Shown: positions 1-5,500, counted from the stretch's first letter. The stretch is 5,500 bases of DNA from DATLHO01 sp035539855 (GCA_035539855.1 DATLHO010000141.1:1-5500), one strand, 5' to 3'. Notes: generated by a model not told the origin, from the sequence alone. Numbers and translations are program-made.

Positions 1-158
1 CGCTCGGGCGCAGCCGGCATCCGGGCCGACGGCTTCTTCTGCATCAGGTCAAGAACGGTCGAGGCGAGGGTGGCGGGCGCGTACGCGAGCGCTGCAGGCC
101 GATGAGCGACCAGCAGGGCGAGCACGAACGAAGCGCCGACAAGGAGGAAGCGTGCCAT
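1..158 (-). CDS. Exported protein of unknown function, N-terminal part (cut by left edge)
   Basis: This is the start of a minus-strand gene whose ATG lies at 158-156 and whose reading frame stays open to the window edge, giving 52 complete codons. The protein begins MARFLLVGASFVLALLVA, a short basic n-region followed by a hydrophobic stretch. A likely signal peptidase I site follows at Ala-Leu-Ala before Tyr26 (residues 23-25), so the product is probably exported by Sec. The mature part visible (Tyr-Ala-Pro-Ala-Thr-Leu and onward) is too short to assign a family. There is no convincing Shine-Dalgarno upstream; the start was chosen because it puts the signal peptide at the N-terminus. It lies downstream of murA on the same strand, separated by 190 bases that include an AT-rich inverted repeat, so co-transcription with murA is possible but not shown. 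A lipoprotein is unlikely because no lipobox cysteine follows the hydrophobic stretch. Confidence 0.72.
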   Translation of the reverse strand, partial: MARFLLVGASFVLALLVAHRPAALAYAPATLASTVLDLMQKKPSARMPAAPE

Positions 159-245
159 GACGAGCCCGGCAGATAGGGCGGGAGGAGGACCTGCGAGAAG
201 ATACGGGGGAATGCGGGAAATGCACTCGCGGTCGCAGTGCGGGGA

Positions 246-313
246 GGTTATTTGTTATTGGTTATTGGGTACTGGTGAGTCGACGGCATCCCAAAAACCA
301 ATAACAAAAAACC
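246..313. repeat. AT-rich imperfect inverted repeat between murA and the downstream gene
   Basis: Two 24-base arms (246-269 and 290-313) are reverse complements with only two mismatches, A250 against A309 and A264 against A295. The spacer between them is 20 bases (270-289). The arms are built from a short unit: TTATTGG occurs twice in the left arm, and ACCAATAAC occurs at 297-305 and again at 311-319, just past the right arm. The composition is strikingly AT-rich in an otherwise GC-rich window. The element sits in the gap between two minus-strand genes, where a hairpin could block transcription or stabilise the murA mRNA 3' end. It is not a standard intrinsic terminator, because the minus-strand sequence after the stem is C-rich and lacks a U-tract. 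A dispersed palindromic repeat of the genome is the other main possibility. Confidence 0.8.
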
Positions 314-348
314 AATAACCAATCCCCCCTCACCCCGCTGCGCCCCCC

Positions 349-1611
349 CTACATCTCCTCCGTCTTCTCTCGCCTGATATCCGCTCCAAGCTTCGAAAGC
401 TTCTTTTCGAGCGACTCGTAGCCGCGGTCGAGGTGGTAGATGCGGAGCACCTGGGTCTCACCTTCGGCCACCAGGCCGGCGAGGACCATTGCGACCGAGG
501 CGCGCAGGTCCGTGCTCTGGACGGTCGCGCCCATCAGGGGGCGCCCGCCGCGGACCGTGACCATGTTGTCGTGCTGTTCGAGGTCGCAGCCGAGGCGCGC
601 GAGCTCCGGCACGTGCATGAATCGGTCCTTGTAGATGTTGTCGGTCACGTGGCTGACGCCCTTGGCCGTGGTCATCAACGCGGTCCACTGCGCCTGCATG
701 TCGGTCGGGAATCCGGGATAGACGGCGGTCGTCACGTCGACGGGGGCGAGGTCGCCGTCGGACTTGATGTGGATCTCGTCGGCGCGGATGTCGATCGCGC
801 AGCCGACCTCCTCGAGCTTCTCGACGACGAGGGCGAGATGGTAGGGGTTGACGCCGCGGACCGTGACGTCGCCGCCGGCCATCGCCGCGGCGATCAGCAG
901 CGTACCGGCCTCGATGCGATCGGGGATGGTCTCCTCGTCGCACGGCTTGAGCTCGTCGACGCCGTCGATCGTCAGCGTGGCGGTGCCCAGCCCGTCGATC
1001 TGCGCGCCGAGCTTCTGAAGGAACCGTCCGGCGGCCGTGACCTCGGGCTCCATCGCCGCGTTGGTGATCACGGTGCGGCCCTGCGCGAGGGTCGCGGCGG
1101 CCATGATGTTGAACGTCGCGCCCACCGACGCGATGTCGAAGTGCACGCGGGCGCCGCGCAGACGATCGGCCTTCGCGACGATGTAGCCTCCCTCGATCGA
1201 GATCTCGGCGCCGAGACGCTCGAGTCCCTTGAGGTGAAAGTCGACCGGTCGCGGACCCCAGGCGCAGCCGCCCGGCAGCGAGACGCGAGCATGACCGTAA
1301 CGCGCCAGCAGCGGACCGAGCACGTGGATCGACGCGCGCATCCGCTTGACGTGATCGTACGGGGCCTCCTGCGACGTGATGTTCGAGGTATCGAGGAACA
1401 GCTCGCCGTCGTTGAGCTCGGCGAACGCTCCCATCGAGCACAGCAGTCGCGACATCGTCCAGACATCGCGGATGTTCGGCGTGTTGCGCAGGCGGTAGAC
1501 CCCGGGCGCCAGCAGCGCGGCGGGCATGAGCTCGAGCGTGGCGTTCTTGGCACCGGAGACGGAGACCGAACCGTTGAGACGGTTGCCTCCTCGGATGAGG
1601 AATTTGTCCAT
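349..1611 (-). CDS. murA: UDP-N-acetylglucosamine 1-carboxyvinyltransferase (MurA)
   Basis: This cytoplasmic enzyme transfers the enolpyruvyl group of phosphoenolpyruvate to UDP-GlcNAc, the first committed step of peptidoglycan precursor synthesis. The product is 420 residues, the usual family length, and looks complete. Family motifs are intact: Ser-Gly-Ala-Lys-Asn-Ala near residue 22 (Lys22), Met-Arg-Ala-Ser (Arg92), the catalytic loop GGCAWGPRPVD with Cys116 and Arg121, YPGFPTDMQAQ with Asp304, DLRAS with Arg370, and LDRGY with Arg396. These correspond to E. coli Lys22, Arg91, Cys115, Arg120, Asp305, Arg371 and Arg397. A Cys rather than Asp at the catalytic position means the fosfomycin target residue is present. 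The ATG at 1611 was chosen because MDKF aligns with the N-terminus of known MurA proteins and because codon bias weakens upstream of it. An in-frame ATG at 1668 has a much better Shine-Dalgarno and would add 19 residues. The stop is TAG at 351-349. The gene is divergent from the lectin gene. Confidence 0.97.
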   Translation of the reverse strand: MDKFLIRGGNRLNGSVSVSGAKNATLELMPAALLAPGVYRLRNTPNIRDVWTMSRLLCSMGAFAELNDGELFLDTSNITSQEAPYDHVKRMRASIHVLGPLLARYGHARVSLPGGCAWGPRPVDFHLKGLERLGAEISIEGGYIVAKADRLRGARVHFDIASVGATFNIMAAATLAQGRTVITNAAMEPEVTAAGRFLQKLGAQIDGLGTATLTIDGVDELKPCDEETIPDRIEAGTLLIAAAMAGGDVTVRGVNPYHLALVVEKLEEVGCAIDIRADEIHIKSDGDLAPVDVTTAVYPGFPTDMQAQWTALMTTAKGVSHVTDNIYKDRFMHVPELARLGCDLEQHDNMVTVRGGRPLMGATVQSTDLRASVAMVLAGLVAEGETQVLRIYHLDRGYESLEKKLSKLGADIRREKTEEM

Positions 1612-1672
1612 AGACTCACAAGGTACGGATTCGACGATGATGCTGGCGAGCCCCGAACTCCCGTCCATTTTT

Positions 1673-1680
1673 CCCCTCCC
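1673..1680 (-). promoter_or_regulatory. Strong Shine-Dalgarno-like motif before an alternative murA start
   Basis: On the minus strand this reads GGGAGGGG. Its GGAGG core (1679-1675) lies 6 nt before an ATG at 1668-1666 that is in frame with murA. By contrast, the family-conserved start at 1611 has only a weak GTGAG a few bases upstream. If this is the real ribosome binding site, MurA carries a 19-residue N-terminal extension (MDGSSGLASIIVESVPCES). The extension's codons are less GC-biased at the third position than the body of murA, which argues against it, so the assignment is unresolved. Confidence 0.5.
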
Positions 1681-1740
1681 TGTGACATGCGCGGCGCCCG
1701 CCGAGTCATCATGGCAACCGCACGGTGCGCCGGTTCGAGT

Positions 1741-1780
1741 TGGCGGACGACACCCCTGTCCGCCAGTCCGCGCCGGACTG
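1741..1780. other. Two adjoining stem-loops in the murA leader with alternative pairings
   Basis: TGGCGGAC (1741-1748) is perfectly complementary to GTCCGCCA (1758-1765) across a 9-base loop. Immediately adjoining and sharing two bases, CAGTCCG (1764-1770) is perfectly complementary to CGGACTG (1774-1780) across a 3-base loop. All four arms share the core CGGAC or GTCCG, so arm 1 could also pair with arm 3, and arm 2 with arm 4. In the murA transcript the structure would lie about 70 to 170 nt upstream of the start codon, depending on which start is used. It could be an RNA leader structure or a set of DNA operator half-sites. No U-tract follows it on either strand. Confidence 0.5.
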
Positions 1781-2024
1781 AACGTGCCGTGCGGCCCTCG
1801 ATCAAGGCTAGCCCGAGCGGCGGCAGAGAGGCGCTGTTGATACTGCCAGGAACCGTCTCTCCGCCCCGTTCGGGATAGCAACCGCCACCCTTTCCCCGCA
1901 TCCGACCGACGACCGATCCCCGATGGGGCAGTCATTTCTTCCCGATGGAAGCGATTCGTTCCGATGTATCTTGGACGCGACCTGGAAGAGGCCCCGGCGG
2001 ACGCCTGAACGCGCCGCCACGACA

Positions 2025-2048
2025 CGCGATGCACGGTCATGCATCGCG
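2025..2048. other. Perfect 9-bp inverted repeat in the divergent spacer
   Basis: CGCGATGCA (2025-2033) and TGCATCGCG (2040-2048) are exact reverse complements separated by six bases. The site lies roughly 240 bases before the lectin-protein start at 2284 and about 430 before murA. No T-run follows on either strand, so it does not look like a terminator. A dimeric regulator binding site is plausible from the symmetry and position, but this is inference only. Confidence 0.45.
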
Positions 2049-2271
2049 CGACGATCGGCCTCGACGAACCGCTCGCCGATGGGCTCCGAGCGGCTCGCAG
2101 TGATTCCAGGGGAGGTTCACCGTCCGATCAGTCACGCCGCCGCTCCGCTTCGCGGCACCGGGTCGCAATCGATCCTGATGCTCCTTTCCTAACGTGAATC
2201 CACTCGCCATCTCCCCCGTGGTCGCGACCGCCGCGACCCGGCGCCATCGATCGTTCCGCGCCATCGGCGCC

Positions 2272-2275
2272 GGAG
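2272..2275 (+). promoter_or_regulatory. Ribosome binding site favouring the GTG start at 2284
   Basis: GGAG lies 8 nt before the GTG at 2284. The earlier in-frame GTG at 2194 has no purine-rich sequence before it. Starting at 2284 also gives a signal peptide of normal length (21 residues), whereas starting at 2194 would put 33 residues ahead of the hydrophobic core. Both lines favour 2284. Confidence 0.5.
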
Positions 2276-2283
2276 CAGCGGTC

Positions 2284-5259
2284 GTGCGCCGGCTCGGCGC
2301 GCTCATCGCCCTCATGGCGTTCGGCGCCGCGGGCCCGGTTCACGCACAGATCGATTACCCCGACTTCCGCTCGATCGATGGCCTGCGCCTGGTCGGCACC
2401 TCGAAGCAGACCGACAGCCTTCTCGATCTCAACGGTCTGGCGCCGAAGGTCTCCGGCGCGGTCTGGCACTACCAGAAGCAGCCGGTCGCCAACGGCTTCT
2501 CGACGAGCTTCGTCTTTCAGATCTCCGACACCAGCGGCCAGCTCGACGCCGGCGGATCGGTCGGCGGTGACGGCTTCGCGTTCCTCATCCAGAACGGCGA
2601 GCCCACGCCGCTCGGCGGCGCCGGAGGACTGCTCGGCTACGACGGCACCCGCAACTCGGTCGCGATCGAGTTCGACACCTACGCCAACGACGAGCCGGGC
2701 TTCATGGATCCGAACGGCAACCACGTCTCGATCCAGACGACCGGCACGGGGCTGAACTCCTCGAGCCACAGCTACTCGATCGCCGCGAACACGAGCATGC
2801 CGAACCTCTCCGACGGCCGGCCCCACCGCGTGACCATCGAGTACATCAACGGCGCCCTCAGGATCTACCTCGACGGATGCCCCGGGCTGCTGCTGGCGCT
2901 GCCGTTCGATTTCGCCCGACGCATCGCGCTGGACAACGGTCGCGCGTGGGTCGGATTCACGGCCGCGACGGGCTCGGCCTGGGAGCGACACGTGCTGCGC
3001 TCCTGGCAGTTCAACGGCCATCCGCTCATCACCCCGATCCGCGTCAGCATGTGCGAGGGCACCGGCGCGCGCCTGGTGCCGCCGGGACGCTTCGACAGCT
3101 ATCTCTGGTCGACCGGAGCCCGCACGTCGTCGATCGACGTGACGACCCCGGGACGCTACACCGTCGACGTGACCGACTCGCTCGGCTGCGTGCCGACCGA
3201 GCACACGTTCGTCTACGACGTCATCGAGAGCCAGCGGCCGCGGCCGAGCATCGCGACCACCGATTCGGTCCGCCTGTGCACCGGCTCGCGCATGACCCTC
3301 GATGCCGGAGCCTATGCGACCTACCTGTGGTCGACCGGCGCGGCGACGCGGCAGATCGTCGTGACGACTCCCGGCGAATACTGGGTGCTCGTCAACGATT
3401 CGCTCGGATGCACCGGCCGGGATACCGTCCGCATCGTCATGGCGCCGAAGCCGTCGCCGCTGGTGCGGATCGAGGGACCGACGACCTTCTGCAGCGGCGA
3501 CAGCGTCGTGCTCGACGCCGGCGCGGGCTTCGCCAGCTACCGCTGGAGCAACGGAGCGACGACGCGACGGCTCGTCGTGCGTGATGGCGGCAGCTACACC
3601 GTCACGGTGACCAACGCCGAGGGATGTCCGGCCACCTCGCTGCCCGTCGTCGTCGGCGTGCGCCCGCGGCCCTATCCGCTGATCAACGCGCTCGGACCGA
3701 CCACGCTCTGTCGCGGCGCGAGCGTCACGCTCGATGCCGGCGCGGGCTTCGCGAGCTATCGCTGGAGCACGGGCGAGACCGCAAGGACCATCACCGTCGA
3801 TTCCGCCGGCAGCTACAGCGTGTCGGTCACGTCCGACAACGGCTGCACCGGAGCCTCGACGCCGGTGACGGTGACGGTCGTCGATCCTCCCACGCCGACG
3901 GTCACCGCTTCGCCGTCGACGCGTCTCTGCACGGGCGACACCGTCACGCTGCGCACGACGCAGAGCTACGCGAGCTATCGATGGAGCACCGGCGAGACGA
4001 CACCGACGATCGTCGCGACGCGCAGCGATCTGTTCTGGGTCGAGGTCGTCGACGCCAACGGCTGCACCGGTCGGTCGGAGGCATTGCTCGTGCGGATCGA
4101 CTCGATCGGCGTGCTGCGCGTCGTGGCCACGGGCCCGACCTCGTTCTGCGAGGGCGACAGCGTCACGCTTCGCGCGCCGGCGGGACTCGCGTCGTATCGC
4201 TGGTCCAACGGCGCGATGACTGAAGCGATCGTCGTTCGCACGTCGGGCGCCTACATCGTCGAGGCGAAGGATTCGATCGGATGCTCGGGCGCCGACACGG
4301 TGGTGGTGCGCGTCGACGCGCGTCCGGTCGCGACGGTTTCGGCCGACACGACGATCTGCGCGGGCACGAGCGTCGCGCTCTCGGGCTCGGGCGCCGAGCG
4401 CATCGAGTGGGCTCCGGCCGACGGTCTGAGCTGCGTCGACTGCGCGACGTCCGTCGCCTCGCCGAGCGCGACGACGCGGTATCGGATGATCGCCACGAGC
4501 GCGGCCGGGTGCGCCGATACGGCCTACACGACCGTCACGGTTCTGCCGGCGCCGCACGCGTTGGTGCGCGCCGGCGGCGAGCACCGGGTCTACCCCGGCA
4601 ACACGATCGACGTGCCGGTGAGCGTCGAGGGCGCGATCGACGACGCGTCGGTCGCGGCATTCACGCTCGACATCGACTACGACACGTCGGTCATGCTCCT
4701 GCGAGGGATAACGCTCGAGGGCGAGATGCTCACCGACTGGCAGATGACGCCGCTGGTGGAGTCCGACGGACGCTTCACCGCGCGCTTCACCGCGCGCAAC
4801 GGTCGCGTGCTGCGAGGCGGCACGACCGTCCTGACGATGCGGATGCAGTCGTTCATCGGCACGCCGATGCGCGCCGAGATCCGTCCGCGGCTTTCGTTCG
4901 ATGACGCGCCGTGCGCGACGGTCGCCGGCGCGCCTGCCGGCGTGACGATCGACTCGATGTGCGGCATCGGCCAGCGCCTGATCGAGTCGATCGACGGTGC
5001 GTACGCGCTGCGACCGGCCGCACCGAATCCATTCAACCCCTCGACGTCGCTCGTCATCGACGTCGCCAGCGAGGCACCGGCGCGGCTCGAGATCCTCTCG
5101 CTCGCCGGCGAGCTCATCACGGTGCTCCACGACGGCGTCCTCGGCGCCGGCGCGCATCGATTCGACTGGGATGCGTCGGCGATACCCTCCGGTCTCTATC
5201 TGGCGCGCGCGAGCGCGGGATCGTGGAGCGCGACGCGGGTGCTGACGTTCATTCGATGA
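2284..5259 (+). CDS. Secreted L-type lectin / Ig-PKD repeat / cohesin-like protein with T9SS sorting tail
   Basis: Starting at GTG 2284 the product is 991 residues (1021 if GTG 2194 is used). Residues 1-21 form a signal peptide ending Val-His-Ala before Gln22. Residues 22-243 are an L-type (legume-lectin-like) domain. The motif GDGFAFLIQ (Asp96) and a Gly-rich GGAGGLLGY loop match the sugar-binding loops of legume lectins, and Glu129, Asp131, Tyr133, Asn135, Asp142 and His147 match the Mn/Ca ligands of concanavalin A. Residues 256-743 hold seven Ig/PKD-like repeats with paired cysteines. Residues about 759-890 resemble a cohesin-type beta sandwich (VYPGNTIDVPVSV, then DIDYD). Residues about 908-991 are a T9SS type A sorting domain (PNPFNPSTS, ending SGLYLARASAG and VLTFIR). 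Family knowledge predicts Sec export, then T9SS transport with tail removal and surface attachment or release. A role as a surface glycan-binding adhesin is inference; the ligand is unknown. The gene appears intact and stands alone on its strand, 139 bases before the next gene. Confidence 0.9.
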   Translation: MRRLGALIALMAFGAAGPVHAQIDYPDFRSIDGLRLVGTSKQTDSLLDLNGLAPKVSGAVWHYQKQPVANGFSTSFVFQISDTSGQLDAGGSVGGDGFAFLIQNGEPTPLGGAGGLLGYDGTRNSVAIEFDTYANDEPGFMDPNGNHVSIQTTGTGLNSSSHSYSIAANTSMPNLSDGRPHRVTIEYINGALRIYLDGCPGLLLALPFDFARRIALDNGRAWVGFTAATGSAWERHVLRSWQFNGHPLITPIRVSMCEGTGARLVPPGRFDSYLWSTGARTSSIDVTTPGRYTVDVTDSLGCVPTEHTFVYDVIESQRPRPSIATTDSVRLCTGSRMTLDAGAYATYLWSTGAATRQIVVTTPGEYWVLVNDSLGCTGRDTVRIVMAPKPSPLVRIEGPTTFCSGDSVVLDAGAGFASYRWSNGATTRRLVVRDGGSYTVTVTNAEGCPATSLPVVVGVRPRPYPLINALGPTTLCRGASVTLDAGAGFASYRWSTGETARTITVDSAGSYSVSVTSDNGCTGASTPVTVTVVDPPTPTVTASPSTRLCTGDTVTLRTTQSYASYRWSTGETTPTIVATRSDLFWVEVVDANGCTGRSEALLVRIDSIGVLRVVATGPTSFCEGDSVTLRAPAGLASYRWSNGAMTEAIVVRTSGAYIVEAKDSIGCSGADTVVVRVDARPVATVSADTTICAGTSVALSGSGAERIEWAPADGLSCVDCATSVASPSATTRYRMIATSAAGCADTAYTTVTVLPAPHALVRAGGEHRVYPGNTIDVPVSVEGAIDDASVAAFTLDIDYDTSVMLLRGITLEGEMLTDWQMTPLVESDGRFTARFTARNGRVLRGGTTVLTMRMQSFIGTPMRAEIRPRLSFDDAPCATVAGAPAGVTIDSMCGIGQRLIESIDGAYALRPAAPNPFNPSTSLVIDVASEAPARLEILSLAGELITVLHDGVLGAGAHRFDWDASAIPSGLYLARASAGSWSATRVLTFIR
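3049..4512 (+). repeat. Seven tandem Ig/PKD-like protein repeats with paired cysteines
   Basis: The repeat cores run from an xCxG motif to a final Gly-Cys: R1 3049-3189, R2 3274-3411, R3 3487-3627, R4 3706-3846, R5 3925-4065, R6 4144-4284, R7 4354-4512. Start-to-start spacing is 75, 71, 73, 73, 73 and 70 codons. The consensus is Leu/Phe-Cys-x-Gly-x-Ser-Val-Thr-Leu-Asp-Ala-Gly, then YRWSTGE or a variant, then Gly-x-Tyr-x-Val, then Gly-Cys. The first and last Cys are 44 or 45 residues apart in R1-R6, which would suit one disulfide per domain outside the cytoplasm. R3 and R4 are the closest neighbours by eye, with 29 of 47 residues identical, and share a 17-base identical DNA stretch (GCCGGCGCGGGCTTCGC). 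R5 lacks the Gly-x-Tyr turn. R7 is a different subtype, with an added LSCVDC pair and a longer Cys-Cys distance. Confidence 0.88.
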
Positions 5260-5376
5260 GCGGTCGGCTGCAACTCGCCGGGAACAAGCGCGATGCGGCG
5301 GCGTCGAAACCGTTGTCTTGAAGGGGAGCAGTCCTGAGAGGGATCGCCCCCGAATTCGAACCAACGGCAACCTTCC

Positions 5377-5390
5377 GCTGCGATCGCAGC
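5377..5390. promoter_or_regulatory. Perfect 14-bp palindrome just upstream of a start codon
   Basis: GCTGCGATCGCAGC is its own reverse complement and ends 8 bases before the ATG at 5399. It covers the place where a Shine-Dalgarno would be expected, and none is visible there. It may be an operator, or a chance product of the GC-rich, GATC-containing composition. The core GCGATCGC is the octamer known as HIP1 in cyanobacteria, where it is over-represented genome-wide; nothing else here suggests a cyanobacterium. Confidence 0.4.
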
Positions 5391-5398
5391 CCGATTTC

Positions 5399-5500
5399 AT
5401 GATGAAGCATCTGAGTCTCCTCCTGGCCGGCGGCCTCGTACTCGCCTCGTCGGCCGCAGTCGCGCAGGATCAGCCTCCCACCCCACCGACGCCCCCGACC
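5399..5500 (+). CDS. Exported Pro/Thr-rich protein of unknown function, N-terminal part (cut by right edge)
   Basis: An ATG at 5399, followed directly by a second ATG at 5402, opens a frame that runs to the window edge (34 codons). The sequence begins Met-Met-Lys-His and continues LSLLLAGGLVLASSAAVA, a standard Sec signal peptide with a probable cut after Ala-Val-Ala, before Gln23. The mature part starts QDQ and continues as three Pro-Pro-Thr triplets up to the edge, which looks like a flexible linker. No domain can be assigned from so little sequence. No Shine-Dalgarno precedes the start; either ATG could be used. An upstream in-frame TTG at 5318 is less likely because it would bury the signal peptide behind 27 residues. 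It follows the lectin-repeat gene on the same strand after 139 bases with no clear terminator, so joint transcription is possible. Confidence 0.75.
   Translation, partial: MMKHLSLLLAGGLVLASSAAVAQDQPPTPPTPPT

Larger units (their letters stand above)
1612..2283. other. Divergent intergenic region between murA and the lectin-repeat gene
   Basis: This long spacer separates the two divergently transcribed genes and should contain both promoters. I could not identify a convincing -35/-10 pair on either strand, nor the TTTG/TANNTTTG type used by many Bacteroidota. Reading frames are open through parts of it, including a minus-strand extension of murA up to 2040 and an 89-codon plus-strand frame from 1923. 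Their translations are Arg/Ser/Ala-rich with no recognisable family and no supporting ribosome binding sites, so I treat the region as non-coding. It holds the paired stem-loops at 1741-1780, a hairpin at 2025-2048, a 7-bp inverted repeat CCGCTCG/CGAGCGG (2069-2075 and 2087-2093), and an orphan GGGGAGG at 2109-2115 with no start codon at suitable spacing. Confidence 0.6.

Noticed and set aside
246..313. Intrinsic terminator for murA
   Set aside because: The stem is AT-rich and is followed on the minus strand by C-rich sequence rather than a U-tract.
433..1878. A 481-codon plus-strand open frame over murA
   Set aside because: It is an antisense shadow of a complete, well-conserved enzyme gene, with Arg/Asp/Val/His-rich translation and no recognisable motif.
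1612..2040. Extension of the murA frame upstream by up to 143 codons
   Set aside because: The added sequence has no domain features and weaker third-position bias, and MurA does not normally carry such an extension. Only the start at 1668 deserves consideration.
2109..2115. GGGGAGG as a ribosome binding site for a small plus-strand gene
   Set aside because: No ATG, GTG or TTG follows at suitable spacing.
1923..2192. An 89-codon plus-strand frame in the divergent spacer
   Set aside because: It has no ribosome binding site, no recognisable motif and an Arg/Ser-rich translation. It is compatible with chance in GC-rich DNA.
3049..4512. CRISPR-like or DNA tandem repeat array
   Set aside because: The periodicity is at protein level in one reading frame, with degenerate DNA, and belongs to the Ig/PKD-like domains.
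5260..5398. Terminator between the lectin-repeat gene and the next gene
   Set aside because: I found only very short G/C pairings (3-4 bp) and no T-run.
2128..5400. A 1090-codon open frame on the minus strand covering the whole lectin-repeat gene
   Set aside because: It is antisense to a gene with clear domains, signal peptide and sorting tail. Its translation is dominated by Arg, Asp, His and Ala with no fold pattern, as expected from the complement of GC-rich third positions.

Overview
The window is visibly GC-rich and reads as a chromosomal segment of a bacterium from the Bacteroidota/Chlorobiota (FCB) group. The best evidence is the large plus-strand protein. It ends in a C-terminal tail with a Pro-Asn-Pro-Phe-Asn-Pro-Ser-Thr motif, the form of type IX secretion (T9SS) sorting domain typical of Chlorobi, Ignavibacteria and Kapabacteria relatives. 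I cannot name a genus. No tRNA, rRNA, CRISPR array, insertion sequence or phage gene was seen.

Layout. Positions 1-158 (minus) hold the first 52 codons of an exported protein that runs off the left edge. Positions 159-348 are non-coding and contain an AT-rich imperfect inverted repeat that stands out from the GC-rich surroundings. Positions 349-1611 (minus) are murA, encoding the first committed enzyme of peptidoglycan synthesis, with its catalytic residues intact. Positions 1612-2283 are the divergent spacer between murA and the next gene. It holds a pair of adjoining stem-loops in the murA leader, a separate 9-bp hairpin, and a strong Shine-Dalgarno-like motif that creates doubt about the murA start.

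Positions 2284-5259 (plus) encode a roughly 991-residue secreted modular protein. In order it has a signal peptide, an L-type (legume-lectin-like) carbohydrate-binding domain with all metal ligands present, seven Ig/PKD-like repeats each with a cysteine pair, a cohesin-like beta domain, and the T9SS tail. Positions 5260-5398 are a short spacer with a perfect 14-bp palindrome just before the next start. Positions 5399-5500 (plus) hold the first 34 codons of another exported protein that runs off the right edge.

How the parts relate. murA is a housekeeping gene with no evident functional link to its neighbours. The lectin-repeat protein looks like a surface adhesin or glycan-binding protein, exported by Sec and then by T9SS. 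The proteins at both ends also carry signal peptides, so three of the four genes make envelope or exported products. I see no defence system, mobile element or biosynthetic cluster. The most unusual items are the domain combination of the lectin protein, the AT-rich inverted repeat, and the mutually exclusive hairpin pairings upstream of murA.
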